DNA from: SZAS-79 sp963844255
GTDB lineage: Bacteria; Pseudomonadota; Gammaproteobacteria; Burkholderiales; SG8-39
Assembly: GCA_963844255.1 (NCBI GenBank)
Contig: CAWJNP010000017.1
Location: 1 to 64,000 of the forward strand
DNA length: 64,000 nt
Direction: 5' to 3'
Shown: one piece after another, positions 1 through 8,865 of the stretch
How the letters are laid out: every line of letters starts with the position of its first letter
Position numbering within the stretch: position 1 is the stretch's first letter
Program-made: the position numbers and the translations under genes
Notes under the pieces: model-generated
Seen by the model: only the letters and a program-made list of their open reading frames with translations
Database searches by the model: none
What the model was told of the DNA's origin: nothing

Positions 1-298
1 ACGTTGAAGTCCAACATGCATCTGCCTTGCATGTTGTTGGGGTTATTGTTGTTATGGGTGGCAGGTAACTTTCCTACTGACTGTGACAGGTCAAAGCCAG
101 TCGCATTTGTTGTTGTAGATAGAAAGATAGAGTGAGAGAAGAAGAAAGCTGTGTGTTTTTTGCCCAACAAAGTTGTACCTCAAAGTATGGCAACTTTTGA
201 TTTTTTTTTGGGTTTCTGTTGGTATTGTCATTGATGATGGTTGACCAAGGCAGAAGATCTCCAACTCAAGAATCTATTTGGTGGGATGAATCGTGAGG

Positions 299-568
299 TT
301 AAAATGCGAAGGAATAGGATGAAATGAGAATGTGTGGGTTGACATGCAATGTGTGAACGGGTCCAGGGGTGGCGGCGTATCCTTGAGGCGAGCCAAATGG
401 CATCGGTGCCGATGCAGATGCAGCGGTAGCCATCCCTTGCTGGCAACCATAACCAAACCCTGTTCCAGGATGATAGAACTGAGGTTGAGGTTGAGGTTGA
501 GAGGTGGGGGATGTTTGCATGGGAGAAAATCTGTTGTTGGTGTTGGTTTTGGTGTTGCTAGCAGACAT
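299..568 (-). pseudogene. Truncated copy of Pro/Gln-rich protein N terminus
   Basis: This reading frame begins with MSASNTKTNTNN and continues as a Pro/Gln-rich stretch (QPQPQPQ, then GFGYG and SPQGYAAT). It matches the N terminus of the disrupted gene at 2218-3491 almost residue for residue, but leaves the shared sequence after about 70 residues and stops. The conserved C-terminal part seen in the other copy is absent. I read it as a truncated duplicate of that gene in the same orientation. No function is recognised, and whether it is transcribed cannot be seen. Confidence 0.5.
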
Positions 569-835
569 GGTGTACTGACAACAAAACAAGGTGGCAGAGA
601 AAGGAAGTGACCGTGTGAGTTATAGGTGAATTCATTGTTTTGTTGTTGGTTAGGGTTGTTTCATCATCTTGTTGTGGTGGTCGCCCCTGTCATCATCATA
701 ACGTCGATGTTGTTGTGGGTTGGGTTTAATGTGCGTGAAATAGGTAGGCACTAGGCTTGGAAGATAAGTACATGAATTTGCGTGGAATAGCTAGTCTTAG
801 AAGATAAGTCATTTGTAGTCCAATCTAGACGGTTC
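330..835. repeat. Direct duplicate of the segment at about 3200-3775
   Basis: This segment covers the Pro/Gln-rich start plus its upstream flank, including a block that ends in AAGATAAGTCATT and TCCAATCTAGACGGT. It is repeated in the same orientation at about 3200-3775 with small indels. The copies differ by scattered substitutions, so the duplication is not very recent. Confidence 0.7.
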
Positions 836-941
836 CTTCAGACTGGGGCAGGTTTGACCATGGCAACAACGGATTGGCATGGAAGAAGCTTTAAATCTGT
901 ATGAGCCAGTTCCAGGTCCAGGTCCAGTACAACCACGGACA
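812..941 (-). pseudogene. Exon-like segment coding CTGPGPGTGSYR
   Basis: Read on the minus strand, this segment codes VRGCTGPGPGTGSYRFKASS and then a His/Cys-containing tail before a stop at 809-811. Closely related copies lie in the opposite orientation at about 3825-3930 and 5012-5135. In each copy the coding stretch starts just after a TTGTC-rich minisatellite ending in CAG, which looks like an intron with a 3' splice site. I infer an exon of a small repeated gene family. No known domain is recognised. Confidence 0.4.
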
Positions 942-1112
942 ACAAGACACCTGACAACAAGACACTTGACAGAACAACAAGACAACCAACAACTGACAAG
1001 CCGCCACCTACCCACCCCACCGACCCGACCCACAGCACTGACAACAAGACAAGACAAATCAACGACAAGACAACAAGACGACCGGCCACTACCGCCGACG
1101 ACAAGTTGTCGC
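942..1112. repeat. GACAA minisatellite
   Basis: Degenerate tandem units of roughly ACAAGACAAC/ACTGACAAC fill this interval. A related stretch lies at about 1555-1640, another at 5140-5235, and the complementary TTGTC form at about 4900-5010. It sits between two exon-like blocks and probably occupies an intron. Long open frames through it are low-complexity artefacts. Confidence 0.65.
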
Positions 1113-1129
1113 CACAAATAATGAAAGTA

Positions 1130-1380
1130 AATACTTCAAGTAGAATCTTACCGTGGTTTGTGATTTGTTGTTGGCAGGGTTCGAGGTTTGAAGGACTTGG
1201 AGGAGTTGAAGATCGACCGTGGTGAGACTGGTTGTGTCGAGACGAAAAGAAGAAAAGTGGGTTAGCTTGATCGATGAAGGGAGCTTGAAGGAAGGGAGCG
1301 TGGAAAAAACGCATTGGAAAAAGTCTATTAGGGCTGAGGATAATAACCTGAAAGTACTTCAAAGAAGTAGTACTTCAAAG
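1130..1380 (-). repeat. Repeated exon-like block with splice donor
   Basis: This block recurs in the same orientation at about 5240-5455 and inverted at about 4585-4830. On the minus strand it ends in ACCACG followed by GTAAGAT, a good splice donor. The same donor occurs in all three copies. In the inverted copy it faces the plus-strand minisatellite and the GPGPGTGSYR exon, which gives an exon-intron-exon order. Confidence 0.5.
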
Positions 1381-1395
1381 TACTTTACCGCACTT
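1346..1395. repeat. AAGTACTT palindrome cluster
   Basis: Several copies of the 8-base palindrome AAGTACTT, usually followed by C, are packed here with short spacers. Related clusters occur at 4365-4393 and 19,296-19,318. The function is unknown. Confidence 0.55.
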
Positions 1396-1995
1396 CAAAA
1401 AGTGGTCGCAGCACAACCGTGTGGAAAAATAAAGACAATACCAAAAATCCCTACCAAAATACACACTTTTATACTCATAACACTCCAACCTTAACAGTGT
1501 AGTATCAACAACATCATCATCGACGTTATCATGTGACGACCTACCCCGCCAACCCCGCCAATGACAAGACAAGACCAACGACAAGACAAGACAAATCAAC
1601 GACAAGACTACCGGCCACTGACCGCCAACAACAAGACACAAGAAAGAAGTTGTCGCCACAAATACACAAATAATGAAAGTAAATAGAATCTTAGTAGTAA
1701 CAGAGACTTATTTTTGTTAACGATGTCTAGAGTCTAAGCTCATGAGCTTAGAGAACTAGAACACCGGAGCACTCGAAGAGCGCAGGCTATGTGAATTACG
1801 TATTTCGTCAGCGTCGTGTGTATCAGGAAAAGAAGGTACAATGATGATAATTTTGGTCCGTCTATCTATTTGTGTTGCTACAAGATTGATGAATATTGTG
1901 ACTGCCACGGTGGAAGACCTCCACCGCCACCTTTGAGATGGTCACAACTTCGTCTTGATTACTATGTAATAATTCATTGAATAAAGATCGATCAA

Positions 1996-2147
1996 TCAAG
2001 TCGATCAATCGATGATGTTGTTGATGATGAAAATGACACTTCGTAATACAGACCACCGATCAATCGAGTCGATCAATCGAGTCGAGTCGATCAATCGAGT
2101 CGAGTCGATGTTGTTGATGATGAAAATGACACTTCGTAATACAGACC
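1996..2147. repeat. CGATCAATCGAGT tandem repeats and 40-base direct repeat
   Basis: A block starting GATGTTGTTGATGATG and ending AATACAGACC occurs at 2014-2053 and again at 2107-2147. Between and before the copies lie short units of TCGATCAATCGAG. Nothing in it looks coding. Confidence 0.75.
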
Positions 2148-2217
2148 CCAACATTAGAAGACAGTCCCAACAGCAGTTGAAGACCAGAAGAAGATGAGAC
2201 AGATGATTCTGCCACAG

Positions 2218-3491
2218 TTACGACCAGACATGGCGATGACCGGCAAGTACAATCTCAAAGTCTTCAAGCTGCAAGTACAGGACAACCAGCAACTGTTGCA
2301 CCACATGTCGGTGTTCAGAGTCACAACGAACCACTCGGTTGGAGAACGTTGGTGGCAAGAGGGCTTCACTGCCACCCTGCTTCAAACGATCAATGAATGA
2401 TTTGAATTCAGGGTGCTTGTTCCACTTTGCGTCCTTGATGTGCTGAAGAGTGGCCATCAACACTGGCTTCTTGGTCTTGTCCATCTGCATGACCTGCGAC
2501 GAGTGATTGACACCAAAGACATCCTGACCCTCCTGGCACAAATCAGACAACGAAATTTGCAGGTTGGACTCAATAAAGATAGACTCTGTATACATCATCT
2601 TCACAGAATGTTTGGTGGCAAATTCATGTGTGATGGCGTTCCCTTGACTGTTACACATTGTTAAGTAGTGAATGGGCTTGTGTAGGTCTTTTAGAACCTC
2701 CACCTCCTTCATTTCACCATTGATCCAATGGATTTGCATGTCGACATGCCCCAACTGGGCGTTTTCCTCCGCTGCCAGACGGGCTTCCAGCTGGGCTAGT
2801 TCCTCTACCTTCCGTTTAGAAAAGTACGCTTTGATTCCATCCTTTTGTTGCGCACATGCAGCCTTGCCTGTCTTGAGACTCATGATCTTCTCCGCTAGAA
2901 TGGCATCACCAGCCAAAACAGCCCGGGCAGTAAGCCCTCCACCCTTCTTGTCAACAAGAGTCTCTGACACATCCAAACGGTACTCATCGACAACCAACTG
3001 ACCCAAGTAAGTCTCTCCTTCGACGGAGTTAGAAGTGCAATCCGATGGGATGGTGGTGACTGGACAGGTTGAGACGTAGCAAATCCAGGAGTAGGAGGGG
3101 CGTACTGAGGATGAGGATTGGCATACAAAGTAGTGGCATGCATGGCACCGTTGTGTTCCTGCTGCCGGTGCAGGAGTGGTAGGATACACGGCAGGTGCAG
3201 GGGTGGGCGGCGTATCCTTGAGGCGAACTAAGTGACATTGCCGGTGCGGGTGCCGTATCCTGCAGTGGTGGCGGCGTATCCTTGAGGCGAACTAAATGAC
3301 ATCGCCGGTGCCGGTGCCGCTGGTGCAGGGGCGTATCCTGGCATCGGTGCTGCCATCCCTGGCTGGCGACCATAACCAAACCTTGTTCCAGGATGAAAGA
3401 ACTGAGGTTGAGGTTGAGGTGAAGAGCCAGGGGATGCTTGCATGGGAGAAAATCCGTTGTTGGTGTTGGTGTTGGTGTTGCTAGCAGACAT
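2218..3491 (-). pseudogene. Unknown protein with Pro/Gln-rich N terminus, frame disrupted
   Basis: The start ATG at 3491 opens a protein beginning MSASNTNTNTNNGFSP, followed by Pro/Gln/Ala-rich low-complexity repeats. These contain two tandem units around MSxSSPQGYAA, and an indel in the second unit shifts the frame near 3230. Further shifts lie near 3150 and 3065. After these the minus strand reads openly from about 3040 to 2218 as a regular, non-repetitive protein with a Glu/Ala-rich helical stretch (KVEELAQLEARLAAEENAQ). No known domain is recognised. The breaks could be real decay, short introns or sequencing indels. A truncated second copy of the N terminus lies at 299-568. Confidence 0.45.
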
Positions 3492-3774
3492 GGTGTACTG
3501 ACAACAAAACAAGGTGGCAGAGAAAGGAAATGAAAGGAAGTGACCGTGTGAGTCATAGGTGAATTCATTGTTTTTTGTTGGTTAGGGTTGTTTCATCGTC
3601 TTGTTGTGGTGGTCTTGTTGTGGTGGTCGCCCCTGTCATCTTCATATTCGGTGTGGAGTTCGAAGCGAACGTCGTCGACATTGTTGTTGTTGTGGGTTGG
3701 GTTTAATTTGCGTGAAATTGCATGGAATAGCTAGTCTTAGAAGATAAGTCATTGGTAGTCCAATCTAGACGGTC

Positions 3775-3930
3775 GGTGGCGGCTTGTCCATCAAAGAACG
3801 ATGTTGTCTTGTCGTTCTGTCAGGTGTCTTGATGTCCGTGGTTGTACTGGACCTGGACCTGGAACTGGCTCATACAGATTGAAGGCTTCTTCCATGCCAA
3901 TGGGTCATCACCATGGTCAGGGTTTGCATT
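3775..3930 (+). repeat. Third-orientation copy of the GPGPGTGSYR exon
   Basis: This segment codes VRGCTGPGPGTGSYR on the plus strand after a TTGTC-rich tract ending in CAG. It is inverted relative to 812-941 and in the same orientation as 5012-5135. It breaks off after the CATCACCATGG stretch into unrelated AT-rich DNA, so it looks like a fragment. Confidence 0.55.
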
Positions 3931-4364
3931 TGCATTTATAATTTCAACATGCATGTCAACCGTGCATTCTCATCTCAAATTATTCCTTCACATTTCAACC
4001 TCGTGATTCAAGTCCATTTCGATTAAATTGAATACAGCAGCCGCTGTCCCGACACGTATCTCTGCAGTGAACCTCTTGAAGTACGGTCAATGCACAACTA
4101 AATATCTCAGCCGATGACAAAGAAAATTGACTGTCGAAAACACTTGGGAGGTTCCGATGGAACGACGGAAAGAATAAGAACTTGAATAAGAACTAGAAGA
4201 AAATGGGGGACAAAAAGACACGTCGATGTCCATCACTGACATGTCCATCACTGACATCGACGCTTGGAGGATATCCGACAAAGATTCTTATACTCTGATC
4301 GTCAAGATGAAAGTGAACCCCGTACGATACGATATCATTTGACATGCGTTATTTATTGAAGTGT
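3931..4364. other. Intergenic AT-rich stretch
   Basis: I see no convincing gene. At about 4225-4260 there is a short tandem CATCACTGACATGTC repeat. Confidence 0.4.
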
Positions 4365-4393
4365 GAAGTACTTCGAAGTACTTGAAGTACTAG
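4365..4393. repeat. AAGTACTT palindrome cluster
   Basis: Three near-contiguous GAAGTACTT units form a self-complementary stretch here. Confidence 0.6.
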
Positions 4394-4462
4394 ATCTAAA
4401 CCGAGTTAAAAACTGACCGGCCCAGTATATATAATAAGGTCGGTCTACTTGTCGTTGTTGTA

Positions 4463-5135
4463 TTGTATCCAAAATTTGGTGTCTATAATACCATCCCCTT
4501 TTCGTTGTTGTCGTCGTCGAATACGTCGACTACGTCGTCACATGATGAAGTTGTAGGTTGGAGTGTTAGGAGTAGTGGCGCTGCGATTCAGGTTATTAAC
4601 CTCATCCCTAATAGAATGTTTTCCAATGCTTTTTTTCCACTCTCCCTTCCTTCACCGTCGATCCTTTCCTTCAATCACGCTAATTCCACTTTTCTTCCTT
4701 TCTAGATCTCTCCTCTCGATACAACCACAACCTCGGTCTTCCACAACCTCGGTCTTCTTCAATTCCTTCAAACCTCGAGCCCTGCCAACAATAAACCACG
4801 GTAAGATTATATTTACTTTCATTATTTTGTTGGTCAGTGGCCTGTCGTCGGTCCGTCGGTGGCCGGTCCGTCGTGGCCGGTCCATCGGCGGTTAGTGGCC
4901 GGTCGTCGTCGGCGGTCGTCTTGTCGGTTGTCGTTGATTTGTCTTGTTCGTTAATTTGTCTTGTTCGTCGGTCTTGTCTGTGGGGTTGGTGGCGGCTTGT
5001 CTTGTTGTCAGGTGTCTTGATGTCCGTGGTTGTACTGGACCTGGACCTGGAACTGGCTCATACAGATTGAAGGCTTCTTCCATGCCAATGGGTCATCACC
5101 ATGGTCAAACCTGCCCCAGTCCGAAGGAACCGACC
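4463..5135 (+). CDS. Possible two-exon member of the GPGPGTGSYR family
   Basis: A plus-strand block ends at about 4800 in ACCACG followed by GTAAGAT, a plausible splice donor. A TTGTC/GTCGGT minisatellite of about 200 nt follows, and reading resumes after a CAG near 5015 with VRGCTGPGPGTGSYRLKASS. The same arrangement, inverted, is seen at 812-1380. I infer a two-exon gene whose intron is the minisatellite. The first ATG and full extent are uncertain, and no domain is recognised. Confidence 0.25.
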
Positions 5136-5239
5136 CGCCAACCCCGCAGACAAGACAAATTGACAACAAGACAAATCAACAACAAGAGACAAGACGACCG
5201 GCCACTGACCGCCAACGACAAGACAATCGACGAACAAAA

Positions 5240-5455
5240 TAATGAAAGTAAATAGCATCTTACCGTGGTTTGTGGTTTGTTGTTGGAATTGAAGGAGTTG
5301 AAGATTGACCGTGGTTGTGGTTGTGTCGAGACTGGTTGTGTCGAGACGAGAGATCCGAAAAGAAGAAACGTGGGTTAGCGTGATTGATGAAGGGAGCGTG
5401 GAAAAATAGCATTGGAAAATAGTCTATTAGGGCTGAGGATAATAACCTGAAATTC
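5240..5455 (-). repeat. Copy of the exon-like donor block
   Basis: This is the same block as 1130-1380 in the same orientation, and it forms an imperfect inverted repeat with 4585-4830. The pair flanks the minisatellite and exon at 4830-5240, giving a large stem-like layout. Confidence 0.6.
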
Positions 5456-5566
5456 TAGTTCTTATTCAAGTTCTTCTGCTTTCCATCCTATCTCCCAAGA
5501 CGGGCTCCTTTGCGTCCAAGCCTAGTGGACGCTATCAGTGTTAGGGTTAGGAATGCCCGCGCATGT

Positions 5567-5588
5567 TTGTTTGTTTGTTTGTTTTTCT
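5567..5588. repeat. GTTT microsatellite
   Basis: About five tandem GTTT units. Confidence 0.85.
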
Positions 5589-5678
5589 TTAAAAGTGATT
5601 GATGTAACCAGAAAGAAATACTATAATATATAGTTTTGATAATGAATTAACATGAAGTAATAGATATATACTGATAAA

Positions 5679-6785
5679 TCAATTATCCCCATTTTTCATA
5701 TGTGTTTCAAATGATGTCCAATATCGTTTGAATAGGGTGGTTTGTTCCAGAAGCACTTGTTGATATGATTTGCCTTTCGTGTATATAGTGAATTTTTTTT
5801 TGGTGTGGAACGGCATTTTTTTGCGATCTGGCAATCGTTGGGGTGGGCGGAAGTCGTCGACAAAGTTGATATCTGGTTGTGGTAGTTGATATCGTTGTTG
5901 ATGAACAGGCATTCGTGCAACTGGTTCGTCTGTTGCGTCGGACGATGTATAACTTACGTGATTGTTTTCTACACTTTCTGGATCGTCTTCAGCTACTGGC
6001 ATGTGAATCGATGGTTCATGGCTTGGTACAGATGATGTTGATTCTGACAAAGTTGAATGAATGGAGGAGTTATCGTTTTGTTGGTGTGCATTTTCGTGTC
6101 GTGATTGTTGAGTAGCGGCGTTGTGAAAGATTCGTACTTCGCTGTTCGATGGCAGTTCCATCTGTTGGACGATCTCGATGTCATCAACCTCATGAAGGTT
6201 TTCTTCTTCGTCACGGTGAATGTGTTGCTGGTTGGAGGTTGATTGAAGTTGCTGTATGGGAAGGTGATGCACCGGCGTGATTGTAGTGAGAGGGGTCGCC
6301 ATGTTAATTACTAACATATGTGGATTCACGGTCGGGATAGGGTACGGAAACGGAATGTGCTGAGATTGCAGATACGTCACAGCGGCTTGACATTGTTTTA
6401 GTGCATACTGTTGCAGGCAGTTGTCTCCTGTGTATCGTGCCGTTGGATGAAGGGCATTCGTCTGTTCATCGTATACGGGCGTGAATGTGATTTGTACAGG
6501 CGTGAACCAGTTATGCATATGGATTGATAACGCAGGTACAGAACGGCCTTGGAGAGCACCATGCAATCGTTCATGGTCTTCTCTGTTGATGTTTCCAATT
6601 GTGTACAAGTAATATACTGCAGCCGCAAAACTATATTTTGCATAATTCGTTCGGCGGTCGTCGCCTTTGAAGCGATGCACCTTGAAAGTATTATCTGTCG
6701 GCCAATTGTATTGGGGTCTATACCAAATGGAATTAGACGGTTGTGGCGCTGTTGCAGCGTTGATGGGAGGTACACCGCCGTTCAT
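5679..6785 (-). CDS. Unknown 368-residue protein
   Basis: This is one uninterrupted minus-strand frame beginning MNGGVPPINAATAPQP. The first 170 residues look folded, with aromatic-rich segments (IWYRPQYNW, YSFAAAVYYLYTIG). A polar linker rich in Gln, Asn, Ser and His fills about residues 185-290, and a basic C-terminal stretch contains PDRKKMPFHTKKK. No known domain is recognised. It is divergent from the gene at 7142, with 356 bases between the starts. The basic tail could bind nucleic acid or serve nuclear import, but that is only inference. Confidence 0.7.
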   Translation of the reverse strand: MNGGVPPINAATAPQPSNSIWYRPQYNWPTDNTFKVHRFKGDDRRTNYAKYSFAAAVYYLYTIGNINREDHERLHGALQGRSVPALSIHMHNWFTPVQITFTPVYDEQTNALHPTARYTGDNCLQQYALKQCQAAVTYLQSQHIPFPYPIPTVNPHMLVINMATPLTTITPVHHLPIQQLQSTSNQQHIHRDEEENLHEVDDIEIVQQMELPSNSEVRIFHNAATQQSRHENAHQQNDNSSIHSTLSESTSSVPSHEPSIHMPVAEDDPESVENNHVSYTSSDATDEPVARMPVHQQRYQLPQPDINFVDDFRPPQRLPDRKKMPFHTKKKFTIYTKGKSYQQVLLEQTTLFKRYWTSFETHMKNGDN

Positions 6786-7141
6786 GGCGTGAAGTTTTGT
6801 TGGGTGTGAGGATTCTGGGAGGTGCGGCTTGTGTTCGTGATGAACGAATGTTAGGTTGTTCGTTATGTGTGAGATAGAATTTTCTATGTTTGTCGCAGGT
6901 TCGATGGTTGATACTCGTGTATTTCCCGCGTAATATGCTTCGTATTCGTTCGTGTTTGTGTGTGTGTGTATTACGAAAGAGATACATTTCGTTTTTTCAG
7001 ATGTCAGTGAGAGGTCTATGTTTGGTTCGTTATGGGTACCCAGGACGAGGTCTAGTTGAGTTGATTCGGTTTGGTGTATCCGAATGAGGTCGAGTCAGGA
7101 AACACAACGTTTCACAATTTTCGTAGACAAAATCAGTAACA
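6786..7141. promoter_or_regulatory. Divergent intergenic region
   Basis: This interval separates two outward-facing genes and so probably carries both promoters. A short GT run (GTGTGTGTGTGT) and several TTCGT copies are visible. No TATA element can be assigned with confidence. Confidence 0.35.
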
Positions 7142-7864
7142 ATGAGTTTCGCTAATCCAAATGAAGCTCCATTCGTTGCGACACGGATGCAATCGGACCA
7201 TTCAAATGAAGAGGTGGATCGATTTGGATTTCCAATTGCACCGCGTCCATATTACATTTTTGCCGACAATAAACAAGATGCTCAACACGTTACGCGGTGG
7301 GGAGAACAATTTGAGCTCACAGATACTATTTTTACGAGAAATGGAAGGGGAGAAGTTTGTATTGCATCCTTTAGTTTTAAGCATGCTAGGCAAATGTTAT
7401 TAGCCGAAGTGTCAGGTATCAATTGTGACATCAGTCGGTTGCTCGTACGCCCCCCATCTTGCAAACAACGGAGGAAAGAAATCGTCTACTCTTTGACATG
7501 TTCATTGTACCGGTGTCTGGAGTTGGATCGTCTCTTGTCAAAAGGACGAGAAGTGAAGCTGGTAAGAGGATGTATTATAGATGGGGGGTTCTTTCGTTCA
7601 TTGTATGCATTTCAGATTATTACGAAGCTTACGGCAGCCTATGGAAGGGATGCTTGTTGCACGGACAGAAAGGTGTTCGGTAATATCATTTCGGTTTTTC
7701 CTACAGTTCATCTGAGACGCTTGGGTGGGAGGGAGAAGCTGAGACAATTGATCGAACACGGGTTTATCGTTGAGCTGTTCAGAGAAGAGTCTTCTGAAGG
7801 AAAAGGAGGACCTCGTGAAAGAGCGCCTACACACGTTCATGTCCTGGTAAGCTTGCACTTGTAA
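7142..7864 (+). CDS. Unknown 240-residue protein
   Basis: The frame starts at an ATG in context AACAATGAG and codes a mixed-composition soluble protein with several Cys residues and a basic middle part (PPSCKQRRKEI). No family is recognised. The last codons contain CTGGTAAGC, a good splice donor at 7847. An acceptor TTACAG ends at 7917, and splicing there keeps phase 0 and replaces the last few residues with about 15 others, so the true C terminus may differ. It is divergent from the gene ending at 5679. Confidence 0.6.
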   Translation: MSFANPNEAPFVATRMQSDHSNEEVDRFGFPIAPRPYYIFADNKQDAQHVTRWGEQFELTDTIFTRNGRGEVCIASFSFKHARQMLLAEVSGINCDISRLLVRPPSCKQRRKEIVYSLTCSLYRCLELDRLLSKGREVKLVRGCIIDGGFFRSLYAFQIITKLTAAYGRDACCTDRKVFGNIISVFPTVHLRRLGGREKLRQLIEHGFIVELFREESSEGKGGPRERAPTHVHVLVSLHL

Positions 7865-8066
7865 TTAGCTCGTTACGAGCGGAGAACGTTGTGTGAATTT
7901 TGCGTGTTGAGTTACAGCAACTGATGTTCTGTTTTGTTTGTGATTGTGATGTGACACTCTCGTAGATTCGAACGGAAGGGACTTTCGGGAATTTATGTGA
8001 ATATGTGTATTTGGAGTACACGGAAGGATGAGACGCCGGATGAAGGAAATGACTTTGTGTTCCGAA

Positions 8067-8150
8067 TTTGCGTAGAAAGCTACGCAAAATCGACCTCAGT
8101 AGCGCAAATCTAAATTACCGGGAAACTCGTTCGCGCTACTGAGGTCGATT
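8067..8150. terminator. Two nested hairpins downstream of the 7142 gene
   Basis: A 9-base perfect stem (8067-8075 with 8080-8088, 4-base loop) is followed directly by an 18-base perfect stem (8088-8105 with 8133-8150, 27-base loop). It may act in 3' end formation of the upstream gene or be the relic of a small inverted-repeat element. Its role is inferred from position only. Confidence 0.45.
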
Positions 8151-8264
8151 GTACACAGATCCTACGTACTCTATTATTTTGTATGGTATAAATTCGGATG
8201 GTTGGTCATAATGTCTGTAATATTTTAAGTATGAATGACTGTTGATTTTTTTTCTATTTGTATA

Positions 8265-8590
8265 CTTTTTTGAAGTCCCCTGTGACATCACGTCGGCCGG
8301 TGGCTTGCGTGGGAAATTATAGAGGTGCAAATTTTGTTGAAAACGAACACCTCAACGTTTGGGTGCGTTTTTCGGGTGTATTCGTGAGCGTGTTCGTTGG
8401 TATGTTGCACGTTTTCTTTAGTTGAGTCTTTTTTGAAGTCCCCTGTGACATCACGTCGACCGGTGGCTTGCGTGGGAAATTATAGAGGTGCAAATTCTGT
8501 TGAAAACGAACACCTCAACGTTTGGGTGCGTTTTTCGGATGTATTCGTGAGCGTGTTCGTTGGTATGTTGCACGTTTTCTCTAGTTGAGT
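8265..8590. repeat. 163-base perfect-length tandem duplication
   Basis: The unit 8265-8427 is repeated immediately at 8428-8590 with about four substitutions and no indel. It contains CCCCTGTGACATCACGTCG and ends in TAGTTGAGT. It lies about 275 bases upstream of the 8866 gene and could hold doubled regulatory sites; TGACATCACGTC resembles two CRE-like half sites. Confidence 0.85.
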
Positions 8591-8865
8591 CGCATGTTTG
8601 GTGCACCATTTCTCACTGTTTTCTGAAAGTTGTTCGAGAAAAGCATCAAAAACGAATTTATAAACAGTGAGTTCGGGGTATAGGTTTGACGAACAGATTG
8701 CTGTTCGTTTATAGTGATGTGCATTTTGATGATTGATTTTTGTTGTTGTTTTTTAATGCGTGAATATTGAATCGCATTTCTCACTTCGATCAAATACTTT
8801 TTGTATGTTTAATGACGTTTAAAACCTTACGACGATTTAGCGAAGAATTGTAAGACGTTATCAAG

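Noticed and set aside
942..1120. Protein-coding frame through the GACAA tract
   Set aside because: Low-complexity repeat that is open in several frames; sits between exon-like blocks.
4652..4885. Minus-strand gene in the inverted block
   Set aside because: It is the antisense of the donor-bearing exon-like block; splice signals favour the plus strand here.
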